From: Drosophila pseudoobscura
Lineage: Eukaryota > Arthropoda > Insecta > Diptera > Drosophilidae
DNA length: 64,000 bases
Assembly (NCBI RefSeq): GCF_009870125.1
Contig: NC_046683.1
Span: 39,385,869-39,449,868 of the forward strand
Direction of reading: 5' to 3'
Below the pieces are notes generated by a model that saw only the letters and a list, made by a program, of their open reading frames with translations, ran no database searches and was not told the origin of the DNA. Below, piece after piece: positions 56,577-64,000 of this stretch. The translations under genes and the position numbers were made by a program. Every line of letters begins with the position of its first letter. Position 1 is the stretch's first letter.

Positions 56577-57865
56577 CCACCCATATTGAATGTATGAAAA
56601 GCGAATTGGATCTATTTGAGCCACATCCTACACAAAGCTCTATTCTGAGAACAGAAGAAGTTTCATATAACCCCATAGCTTCGTTGGACAGTGCTTCTTC
56701 AATTGAATTCGTTTGCTTAGGAAATGGGGAAACATATCGAGACCTATCAAGTGTTTACTTAAGACTTGTTGTGCAACTAAGAAAAAGTGATAATACCAAC
56801 ATTGAAGGAAACGATGTTGGAGTAGTGAATAATATTTTGCATTCAATGTTTAGAAGTTCGTCCGTATATTTAAATAATATTTTGGTTTCTCAGAGTGATA
56901 ATAACTATCATTATAGATCGTATTTGCAAACGATTTTAAACTATGGCAGTGATGCCAGTGAAAGTCACTTAGCCACTCAAGGTTATTATCCTAATTATGG
57001 TAAATTATTATCTGGTAGATACGTTAACACCGATGGATCCATTATGCTCAAAAATATTTTTCAAAACAGTAATAAGGTTGAACTATTCGGAAAAGTTCAT
57101 GGAGATATATTTAATCAACCAAAACTGCTTATAAATAATGTAGATTTGAGGATTACTTTTAACATTGAAAAAACAGCATTTTATTTAATGGAATCTGAAA
57201 CTGAATCAAATCTTAAAATATTGGAGGCCCAACTATTCATGAACCACATAACTATTAATCCGAGCATTTTATTGGCTCATCATCATGTTTTACAAACTAA
57301 AAATGCCATTTATCCATACAGCAAAGTTCAAGTAAAATCATTTACAATATATCCAGGAAATAATACATTATCAATTGACAATGCAGTTATTGGACAGCTT
57401 CCCAATTTTTTGGTTTTTTGCATGGTAAAAAACAAATCATATTCTGGAAATCGGGCATTAAACCCCTTCCATTTTGAACATTTTAAAATTCAACGCTTTA
57501 ATCTATTGGTTAATGGAGTACAAGTACCATCGCAGGCACTTGAGTTTGATTTCTCGAACTCTGAAAATGCTCAAAGCTCTAGAGGATATAATATGCTATT
57601 CAGATCAAGTGGAATAAAACATTATGATCGAGGCTTACAAATTACAAAGGAAATGTTTGATAAAAATAGTTTTATATTAGCATTTGACCTAACAGCAGAC
57701 CATCACAATTCAACTGTATGCTCAAATTTAATATCACAAGGAGCCATCCGAATTGAAGGACGATTTTCGGAGCCTCTTACAGAAGCAGTTACTTGTCTGG
57801 TATACTGTGAATATGACTCAATGATTGATATTGATAAACATAGAAATATTCGTGTACTATTGTAA
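56573..57865 (+). CDS. Polinton major capsid protein (double jelly-roll), 430 aa
   Basis: The longest virion gene, beginning MTTHIECMKSELDLF. Segments IEFVCLGNGETYRDLSSVYL, a middle part with AIYPYSKVQVKSFTIYPG, and a late VNGVQVPSQALEFDF fit the major capsid family of arthropod Polintons. These have a double jelly-roll fold and form the hexon-like shell. The beta-rich composition and 430-aa length fit. The frame is uninterrupted. It starts by 4-bp overlap with the preceding gene and ends 2 bp before the protease start. Confidence 0.85.
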   Translation: MTTHIECMKSELDLFEPHPTQSSILRTEEVSYNPIASLDSASSIEFVCLGNGETYRDLSSVYLRLVVQLRKSDNTNIEGNDVGVVNNILHSMFRSSSVYLNNILVSQSDNNYHYRSYLQTILNYGSDASESHLATQGYYPNYGKLLSGRYVNTDGSIMLKNIFQNSNKVELFGKVHGDIFNQPKLLINNVDLRITFNIEKTAFYLMESETESNLKILEAQLFMNHITINPSILLAHHHVLQTKNAIYPYSKVQVKSFTIYPGNNTLSIDNAVIGQLPNFLVFCMVKNKSYSGNRALNPFHFEHFKIQRFNLLVNGVQVPSQALEFDFSNSENAQSSRGYNMLFRSSGIKHYDRGLQITKEMFDKNSFILAFDLTADHHNSTVCSNLISQGAIRIEGRFSEPLTEAVTCLVYCEYDSMIDIDKHRNIRVLL

Positions 57866-57867
57866 AA

Positions 57868-58326
57868 ATGAATACATTACAAATCGATAAGTTGCTTTCC
57901 AAGCATTCAAAAACAAAAAGAATTTTTAAAGGAGTTTATCCCTCTGATCAGCTGCCTCAAGTAATTTCGAAATATCCTGCTTTAATAATAGCAAACACAG
58001 ATTCTTCAAGCTATTCAGGAACTCATTGGGTTGCTTTTTACTTTGAAAACAAATATTCAGCGGAATTTTTTGATTCATATGGTCAATATCCTCAAAATAA
58101 AGAATTTTTAAAAATATTAAGGAAAAATTCCATAAAGTTTACATTTAATAAACAACCACTGCAAGGTTATTTTTCAAATACATGCGGTCATTACTGTATC
58201 CTATATGGAATATTTAAAAGCAGCAAAAAAACATTAAATTGTTTTTTAAAACAATTTAAGAAAAATGATTTTAACTATAATGATAAGTTAATAATAAAAA
58301 TGTTTAAGAAAATTCGTTTAAAATAA
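57868..58326 (+). CDS. PRO: adenain-like cysteine protease, 152 aa
   Basis: The catalytic set is visible: H53 in GTHWVAFY, D69 in EFFDSYG, Q99 in PLQGYF and C106 in TCGHYC. This is the C5-type maturation protease of adenoviruses and Polintons, which trims capsid and core proteins during assembly. The length is short but usual for Polintons, and the C terminus is strongly basic. It is last in the plus-strand virion array. Confidence 0.93.
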   Translation: MNTLQIDKLLSKHSKTKRIFKGVYPSDQLPQVISKYPALIIANTDSSSYSGTHWVAFYFENKYSAEFFDSYGQYPQNKEFLKILRKNSIKFTFNKQPLQGYFSNTCGHYCILYGIFKSSKKTLNCFLKQFKKNDFNYNDKLIIKMFKKIRLK

Positions 58327-58359
58327 AACACAATATTATTTCAGAGACATTTAAGATGT

Positions 58360-58659
58360 TTATTGAATTTTTGAGCTGGGATACATTCTTTTATTTAAGT
58401 TATAGTACTTTAACATTAGGTCTATAGCTTCTGCTTTCTTATTTGGTAGGGTATGACACAGGCATGTGTCAGGTCCGTCCGTTGCATCGTCATCACTCCA
58501 GGGGCATAGCTTATAATGAAAGCCAAACTTGGAGTACTGAAGCTCCTTTTCCTCCAGATCTTCCAAAATTCTCATCAAATTTTCAAGAATTTGTACGTGC
58601 TCCTCGAAGATCATCTCCTCGAATTGCATTAAAAAAAGTTTTATTTGTTTGGCATGCAT
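58360..58659 (-). CDS. small minus-strand protein, 99 aa, unknown
   Basis: ATG 58659 is preceded by a TATA box (minus TATAAA at 58719-58714) and a TCAGT initiator (58690-58686) at exact 31-bp spacing, which argues for a real gene. The protein is helical and acidic at first (FEEMIFEEHVQILENLMRIL), then has a Cys/Asp segment (CPWSDDDATDGPDTCLC) with three cysteines and a histidine that could bind metal, then another helix. I do not recognise it. It converges on the protease gene. Confidence 0.6.
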   Translation of the reverse strand: MHAKQIKLFLMQFEEMIFEEHVQILENLMRILEDLEEKELQYSKFGFHYKLCPWSDDDATDGPDTCLCHTLPNKKAEAIDLMLKYYNLNKRMYPSSKIQ

Positions 58660-58685
58660 CTTGCAGCTGACTTCTTGAATCTATT

Positions 58686-58719
58686 ACTGATAATGTTTCA
58701 AAGAGCAGGACTCTTTATA
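58686..58719 (-). promoter_or_regulatory. TATA/initiator promoter of the 99-aa gene
   Basis: Minus-strand TATAAA at 58719-58714 and TCAGT at 58690-58686; the initiator A is 31 bp from the first T of the TATA box. The predicted leader is about 28 nt. Confidence 0.6.
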
Positions 58720-58902
58720 TCCACGTCTTTGCTATGTTTCCCTTATATTTTTCTTTACCCATGTATTGGAAATGATAAGTACTATATCTAGCCATCTCTT
58801 TTTTACATATGTGTGTATATTCGTAACCTTTTTCTTTATTTTTGTCTTTACATGTATAGTTGTCTCTTCTTCTCTTACATATATATAATGGGAACTCTTT
58901 AT

Positions 58903-59287
58903 TTACTCTTTACATATAAATTGGAAATGGGCAGTGCTATATCTATTCATCTCTTTTCCTTTATATATAAGATGTGTGATTCCATGCTCCTTCAACATCT
59001 TAAAGGGTGTTTTTGTGGAAAATTTGGTCACATAACTTTTAGGTAAAAATATCCAAAGCGGTTCGTTGTCCTTATCAGTTAAATAAAGGACTACTTTATT
59101 TCCAAATGATGTTTTTTTGATTTTACATCCATTGATCTTGTACTCAAATCCTATGCATAGGTCCTCAACCTTGGTGTATCCAACCGCCGGCTTTGTCTCG
59201 TTAAGTAATTCTAGGAAAGCCTAGGTATATATTTGATGAAGTGCTTATCATTTTCTATATAGAGATTTAAATATTCTTACATACCAT
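58903..59287 (-). CDS. spliced minus-strand gene, 106 aa, OB-fold-like; start codon alone in exon 1
   Basis: Exon 2 (59220-58903) is open for 105 codons from GCT to a TAA at 58905-58903 but has no ATG near its start. Directly upstream is a minus-strand intron of 64 bp (59284-59221, GTATGT donor, TACCTAG acceptor) preceded by ATG at 59287-59285, so the start codon is the last triplet of exon 1. The resulting protein looks like a compact beta-rich domain: VEDLCIGFEYKINGCKIKK, then FGNKVVLYLTDKD and PLWIFLPKSYVTKF. This strand pattern recalls OB-fold single-strand DNA-binding modules of mobile elements and large DNA viruses; the assignment is tentative. TATAAAA (minus, 59327-59321) lies just upstream. 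Confidence 0.65.
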
Positions 59288-59329
59288 TATAGTAATAGAA
59301 ACTATTCAACCTACTAACGATTTTATACT

Positions 59330-59620
59330 GAATTATTTAAAAGATTGCATGATCTTTTATACTCTCATTAATTCAATTTTATACAAATGTGATCTGAGCA
59401 GATTGGTAGTTGAGTGATAATAAGTAAATGGTTTTAAAGCTGTAATGGCCAGATGTCTCAAGTCTGATTGGTGGTTGAGTAATAAGGGATAAATTATGGA
59501 TACACTGCTGTATATATTGTTTCAAATATTATATTTACATGTTGGGTCTTATATAACCGTCAACATGAAAAAATTATATAAACAGAACAAAATGCATAGA
59601 ATTTTTGTTCATATGCTGTT
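59330..59620. other. divergent intergenic region inside the transposon
   Basis: This AT-rich stretch separates the minus-strand OB-like gene from the plus-strand C2H2 gene. An imperfect direct repeat (about 30 bp around CTGATTGGTGGTTGAGTAATAAG) occurs near 59400 and 59463. No frame is supported. Confidence 0.5.
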
Positions 59621-59627
59621 CACTTCC

Positions 59628-59662
59628 TATATAAGAACTGTAAGTTACTGAGATAGGTTAGT
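59628..59662 (+). promoter_or_regulatory. TATA/initiator promoter of the C2H2 gene
   Basis: TATATAAG at 59628-59635 and TTAGT at 59658-59662; the initiator A (59660) is 30 bp from the TATAAG core. The ATG follows at 59679, so the leader is about 19 nt. Confidence 0.55.
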
Positions 59663-59678
59663 TCACTTTCACTTCGAA

Positions 59679-59903
59679 ATGAGGACATTTCATTGCGAGT
59701 TGTGTTATTTAAAAACATCTTTTAGTTCCCGCAATGAACTGAAAAAACACACCTTAAAAATCCACAACTTTAGTTATTCAAAATCAAAATCATCATTTTA
59801 TCGATGTTACTTATGTCCAGGAACTGAACTGTTTTGGTTGAGAATTGACTTCAATATGCATATTTTATTTAAGCATAACATGGAATTAAAGCGAAAAATA
59901 TAA
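59679..59903 (+). CDS. two-finger C2H2 zinc-finger protein, 74 aa
   Basis: The protein consists of two C2H2-type fingers and a basic tail. Finger 1 has CELC with the histidine pair in KKHTLKIH; finger 2 has CYLC with HILFKH. The fingers are separated by a serine/lysine linker. Such a protein could bind DNA or RNA and regulate element genes. It is driven by its own TATA/initiator pair and lies 119 bp before the right terminal repeat. I do not recognise it as a standard Polinton gene; it may have been taken from a host. Confidence 0.7.
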   Translation: MRTFHCELCYLKTSFSSRNELKKHTLKIHNFSYSKSKSSFYRCYLCPGTELFWLRIDFNMHILFKHNMELKRKI

Positions 59904-60267
59904 TATTTATTTAAAAATGAAATAATCTGTGCGTTTTTAAATATAAATACCTTTACATAAATTTACCAACTAAGTATAAAATGATGTGAAAATTTCTCAA
60001 TAAATTCATTCAAAAGCATCAGTATTCTACCTGAAATCCACTTATTCTTTTTGTGTAATCCTCACGTGGAAGAAACCTGTTTCAAACGAATCCTATGATT
60101 CTCTTGTAATAAGAGGAAGTGAAATTCAACCAATCAAAAGTAAAACAGAAACATTTAAAATAAATAGTGGTTAAATGTGTTATATTTATTATATATGTAC
60201 ATATGTATATATTATTTTTAGAAAAATACATAAAATATTCTTATTATATAAATATGTATTCGTATTA

Positions 60268-60621
60268 TTAAAATTTCGCCTCAGCTAATTTTACCGCAGC
60301 AATTAAGTCATCATCATCTTCGTCCCGAAGTAGTTCCTGGAGTTGAGATCTTTTATCATCATCCTGATTATCTACTAAATCGAAAATGTTGTCATCATCC
60401 GGGAAAATGTATGCTGGATTATCATTATTAGACGTTGCATTCCTTGGGTCATCGTCGTCATCATCCCATTTAATGTCACTTAACCAGGTCAAGTTGCTCT
60501 CGAGATAGGTTTGAGTCTTAATCCCAAAAATCAAGGACAGGTCTACGGAGCTCGGCTGAGAGTCCAGATTTATGGTTGATTCCGGTTGGGAATCGATAAA
60601 AATGATTTCAAGGTCATCCAT
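60268..60621 (-). CDS. acidic 117-aa protein encoded in the right terminal repeat
   Basis: This is the second copy of the acidic frame, identical in deduced protein to the one at 46447-46800 and facing inward. The two genes converge on the element interior, each with its own copy of the 373-bp unit upstream carrying a TATATAA. The element therefore holds two doses of this gene. Its function is unknown. Confidence 0.65.
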   Translation of the reverse strand: MDDLEIIFIDSQPESTINLDSQPSSVDLSLIFGIKTQTYLESNLTWLSDIKWDDDDDDPRNATSNNDNPAYIFPDDDNIFDLVDNQDDDKRSQLQELLRDEDDDDLIAAVKLAEAKF

Positions 60622-60665
60622 CGTTGTTGAAAGATTACTAGTTTATGTCCTAGCTGTTAGCTGTG

Positions 60666-61038
60666 AGTAGTTATTATATAGGCACTTTGCTATGGGACAG
60701 TGGTAGGTACACAAAGGAGGAATATAAATTATAGAGAAAGTAGAAAGGTTCAAGGGCATCGAAACCGTTTTTCAGGAAACACTTAAAAAATACCTCTAAA
60801 CTATCACATTAGATTCATTGCAAAGGGATGACCTACCTGTTTGAGGGTTGTTTGAATCGCAACACGGGACCAATCGTAAAAACAGGTTCATTGACAGTAA
60901 GTGGGAGGAGAGAGAATATAAATGAGCGAAGGATCGATTTGAGAGGATTTTACATGGTTGAGAAACAGGATTAAGATCGAAGTTAGTTCACATTATCGCC
61001 GATAGGTGGCGCCACCAAGTAGTAAGGATACGGGACAG
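60666..61038 (+). repeat. 373-bp terminal unit, copy 3 (internal at right end)
   Basis: It begins AGTAGTTATTATATAGG at 60666 and ends GGATACGGGACAG; it mirrors copy 2. Confidence 0.92.
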
Positions 61039-61235
61039 ACGTATATTTACTCTAAGTAGCATTAATTAATTTTGATGTCTTCCTATTATAATTTTATTCT
61101 TTGCGTGCTCCTATATATATCTCCATTAATTTGTGTTCTCTTACCATTCAACCCTCTATACGGACATCTAGATACCCAGGTTTCCAACCTATGTTTTCTA
61201 TAGGATGTAAATTTCAGAAACTTCACACATTTGTT

Positions 61236-61377
61236 TTCCCAATTCAATGTTTATAAAATATCCTATAAGTATTTATTTAACTTGACCAGTTAATAACATA
61301 GCAGAAATTGGTTCCCAATTCAATGTTAATAAAATATCTTATAAGTATTTATTTAACATGATCACGTAATAACATAG
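61236..61377 (-). repeat. 76-bp tandem duplication in the right loop
   Basis: Mirror image of the array at 45691-45832, inside the right terminal repeat. Confidence 0.8.
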
Positions 61378-61480
61378 CAATATGATGCACACTTACATTC
61401 AACATGTTGCCAAGCTGCACATGCTTAAGCAAATGTTGCTGCAACATGTTGCGAATTTGGTAATTCAGTGTAAAAAGTCG

Positions 61481-61853
61481 CTGTCCCGTATCCTTACTAC
61501 TTGGTGGCGCCACCTATCGGCGATAATGTGAACTAACTTCGATCTTAATCCTGTTTCTCAACCATGTAAAATCCTCTCAAATCGATCCTTCGCTCATTTA
61601 TATTCTCTCTCCTCCCACTTACTGTCAATGAACCTGTTTTTACGATTGGTCCCGTGTTGCGATTCAAACAACCCTCAAACAGGTAGGTCATCCCTTTGCA
61701 ATGAATCTAATGTGATAGTTTAGAGGTATTTTTTAAGTGTTTCCTGAAAAACGGTTTCGATGCCCTTGAACCTTTCTACTTTCTCTATAATTTATATTCC
61801 TCCTTTGTGTACCTACCACTGTCCCATAGCAAAGTGCCTATATAATAACTACT
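61481..61853 (-). repeat. 373-bp terminal unit, copy 4 (right end)
   Basis: This is the right terminus of the element, mirroring copy 1. Confidence 0.92.
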
Positions 61854-61859
61854 TTGGGC
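61854..61859. repeat. 6-bp target site duplication, right copy (TTGGGC)
   Basis: Exact match to 45209-45214, directly after the right transposon end. Confidence 0.95.
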
Positions 61860-62628
61860 CTTGGGTTGCGTGCGTGCAAAAGAAGGCCGGCCACTCGTCC
61901 TCTATCCCTTCATCGATTCGCGCTCCTGTTCATTGTCCCCGCCCCTGAATATAGGCGTTTCCACCGCCAATTGGCGGAGTTAATTGGTGGGAAGCCCTTT
62001 TGCTAGTTGGTTGGGGCTTTAAGCAGCCGCATTTTGTCTTAATTGCATGGCGCTTCATCCTGCTGGAGGTGGGAGAGGGGGGCGGTGCCACCCCCACGCT
62101 CCCTTTTGCAGACACTTTCAAAACAACTTTTACAACTTTGAATGGAACGGACAAACAATGCGAATGAAATCACCTCGAAACAAACTCAAACACAAAACCA
62201 GAAACAGAAAATGCAATTTCCCCGCCACGAATGCAATTCCCACAAACAAATGCCATACAATGGGACACTGCAGGAGGGCGCTGCAGAGCGGGTGGCCGTG
62301 GCACAACCCCCTAACATGCGAGCCATGAAGTCGTTTACTTTTGGCCATTAGCTAGGGGTTTAGGTGTCGTTCGCCTCGCGTTGCAAAACTTTCCCCGCGA
62401 GCGTCGCCTTCTCACAAAAGTTCTCCTCTCAGTCTCCCCCTCTGCGTGGGGCCAATAGGGGGGACAGAGAGATCTTGATAGGTTTCAATAGTAGTTTCAG
62501 TGGGGTTGCGGGGGGTGTTGTCACCCCCCATTGGTTTGCTCTCAGGTTAATGGTTACTCAATTGGGAATCGGTTGAGGTAGAGGTAGATTGCGCTCTGTT
62601 ACGAGTATTCCTACTTCTACTCCCACTC

Positions 62629-62688
62629 GTACCCGTACCCGTACCCGTACCCTTACCCGTACCCTTACCCTTACCCGTACCCGTACCT
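62629..62688. repeat. (CCCGTA/CCCTTA)n microsatellite
   Basis: About ten 6-bp units, mixing CCCGTA and CCCTTA. Confidence 0.9.
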
Positions 62689-62952
62689 GTGCTCGTTCCA
62701 TGCCATTCGGAATCGGTCCATTATCCAATTAAGGACAGCCATAACCCACTATCTGCTAAGGTGATATTTTTATTCCAATCCATTACGCATTATCCTTCTT
62801 ATCTCAAGCCATTCCATTCCTGTGTGGCTTTGAAATTCTTCTGTATTTGCATCAGCCCCACCTTGCCGACTCTCTATTTATACGATACTAGTATTTCCAC
62901 AATATTATATCTAATCAATTGTCCATTATTCCCTTTAATCTCTAAAACTCAC

Positions 62953-62977
62953 GTTGGCAGACTTGAGCATAATTTGC
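62953..62977 (-). CDS. possible 25-nt exon of the MAX-1-like gene
   Basis: On the minus strand a pyrimidine-rich acceptor (CCCCTTTTCTTAAG) is followed by 25 nt and a strong GTGAGT donor. Read so that it ends in phase 0, as the exon at 42305 requires, it encodes QIMLKSAN, which would extend the coiled coil that follows. It also contains an ATG, so it could be the first coding exon. Support is splice-site quality, phase and coiled-coil character only. If right, the transposon sits in a 20.6 kb intron of this gene. Confidence 0.4.
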
Positions 62978-64000
62978 CTTAAGAAAAGGGGTTAAAACAA
63001 ACAACAGGTGGAAAATCTAAAAGAATTTCAATCAAAAATAATTGAAATATTTATCTGATACAAAACTGCTACTACATATGATGCCGTGTGTAGTTGCAGG
63101 TGCCCCTGATATGGACTGCTCATTCAGGGACTCCAATATCTTCCCATATCTACTAGTTGGTACACGTTCCCCATAAATATTCCTACATACTTATGTACAT
63201 ATATATTCCCATATATTCCCATATTCCAATACCTAACAACTGCCAATAGATGCACATAATTATAGTTGAACACGGCAATCTCATTGCATTCTTTCAGGTT
63301 GTTTCTCACTAATCAATCCATATAAAACCTTGACCATTTTATTCCTTTCTTTCCCTCCCATCTCTATATAAAACCGAATATAAATCAAGACAATCTCCAC
63401 TTATTTCATCTCATAGGATAATCTTATATCTTGGCCTTATCGAACTCTAACCTTCTCTCTCCTAAGATCCATTAGGTGTGCTCTTTGTCGCGCGTGATGC
63501 AGCAGCGCACTTCGGTGAAGAGAGAGAAAGAGCGCCAAGCTGTTTCTTGGGCCACTTGCTGCACTATGCGGTCATGATCCCCTTTTTCTGAGTAAAATCC
63601 ATTTTTGAAGAGTAGCTAATATTATATATTTTAACAGAGCGTACCGCTACCAACTGTTCAGAGTTGCTTGCCTAACTTAAACCCCTGCATGGATCTGCCA
63701 TTACCTGCCCTGAAAATCTACCATCCAATACATCACGCCCCACCGATGCCGCTTGATGATTTGCGGACCTATTATTACTCGCTCAATTGGGCTTACGATT
63801 CCGATTTGGATTTCTATTCATATAAAATATATAATATATTATTTATTTGGTTTAGGTTTTTGGGTGATTTGTATTTGCATTTGCATTCGCATTCGCACTC
63901 GCATTGGTTGTCTTCTCATTCGGGGTTCGGGTTCTTTTCTGTTTTGTTCTGTGTTTTGATTGCAAAAAGTTAATTAAAAATTTGTTGTAATTGAATTTTA

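Larger units (their letters stand above)
45215..61853. mobile_element. complete Polinton/Maverick DNA transposon, 16,639 bp
   Basis: The element has 1,831-bp terminal inverted repeats beginning AGTAGTTATTATATAGGC and a 6-bp target duplication, TTGGGC, on both sides. Its gene set is the Polinton set: protein-primed family B polymerase, DDE integrase with chromodomain, FtsK/HerA-type packaging ATPase, adenain-like protease, major capsid and penton-like proteins, and a pVI/pX-like basic protein. It also has smaller unassigned genes. Codon use is AT-rich, unlike the GC-rich host exons around it. All genes but the polymerase are uninterrupted and the terminal repeats look the same along their length, so insertion appears recent. 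Transposition is known to need the polymerase and integrase; capsid genes suggest a virion stage. Confidence 0.97.
60023..61853 (-). repeat. right terminal inverted repeat, 1,831 bp
   Basis: It is the reverse complement of 45215-47045, with the same internal foldback, loop tandem repeat and reading frame. It ends in AACTACT at 61853 followed by TTGGGC. I found no difference between the copies on reading them, but did not do a base-by-base alignment. Confidence 0.95.
61860..64000. other. host DNA right of the transposon, probably intronic
   Basis: The GC content and microsatellites resume the style of the MAX-1-like gene's introns. A (CCCGTA/CCCTTA)n array is at 62629-62688 and a possible 25-nt exon at 62953-62977. 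Other open frames, including one at 63668-63973, have no supporting features. Confidence 0.5.

Noticed and set aside
63668..63973. 101-codon frame near the right edge, and a minus-strand donor at 63701-63706 as a MAX-1-like exon
   Set aside because: The plus frame is of low complexity in its second half; the minus frame has a stop shortly upstream and no acceptor or ATG.

Overview
The window is Drosophila-type genomic DNA. It has compact exons with 55-70 bp GT-AG introns, core-promoter motifs typical of flies (Motif 1, DRE, TATA plus TCAGT initiators), many microsatellites, and clear homologues of fly genes (a retinoblastoma-family gene of Rbf1 length, Sec22, a HEATR6-like gene and a MAX-1/PLEKHH-like gene). 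The species cannot be fixed from the sequence.

Layout. 1-2.4 kb: the 3' part of a HEATR6-like HEAT-repeat gene (+). 3.8-6.9 kb: an eight-exon Rbf gene (-) with an E2F site and a Motif 1 element just upstream. 8.2-9.7 kb: an unrecognised two-exon gene (-). 9.9-10.9 kb: a two-exon gene for a secreted proline/alanine-rich protein (-) with a TATA box. 12.1-13.0 kb: the four-exon R-SNARE gene Sec22 (+). 15.2-42.3 kb and probably beyond: a large minus-strand gene for a coiled-coil/PH/PH/MyTH4/FERM protein (MAX-1/PLEKHH family). It has a 19.6 kb intron full of low-complexity DNA, and a possible 25-nt exon at 62.95 kb. A small intronless TATA-driven gene (+) lies at 44.7-45.1 kb.

45,215-61,853: a complete Polinton/Maverick transposon of 16,639 bp, flanked by a 6-bp target duplication (TTGGGC) and bounded by two 1,831-bp terminal inverted repeats that look identical. 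Each terminal repeat is itself a foldback: its outermost 373 bp recur in inverted orientation 442 bp further in, so the terminal sequence is present four times. Each terminal repeat also carries a complete copy of an acidic 117-aa reading frame.

Between the terminal repeats are a protein-primed DNA polymerase B (one spliceosomal intron, one frameshift in an A8 run), a chromodomain integrase, a packaging ATPase, penton-like and major capsid proteins, a pVI/pX-like basic protein, an adenain-type protease and several unassigned proteins. Three of these are easily missed: a 45-aa CCHC zinc-knuckle protein, a two-C2H2-finger protein, and a minus-strand gene whose first coding exon holds only the start codon.

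The polymerase and integrase provide replication and insertion. The ATPase, protease and capsid genes lie head to tail with short overlaps, as in a virus. The flanking short genes have their own TATA/initiator promoters. Apart from the polymerase frameshift every recognised element gene is open, which with matching terminal repeats points to a recent insertion. The element lies 139 bp past the stop codon of the small 44.7 kb gene and probably inside an intron of the MAX-1-like gene.
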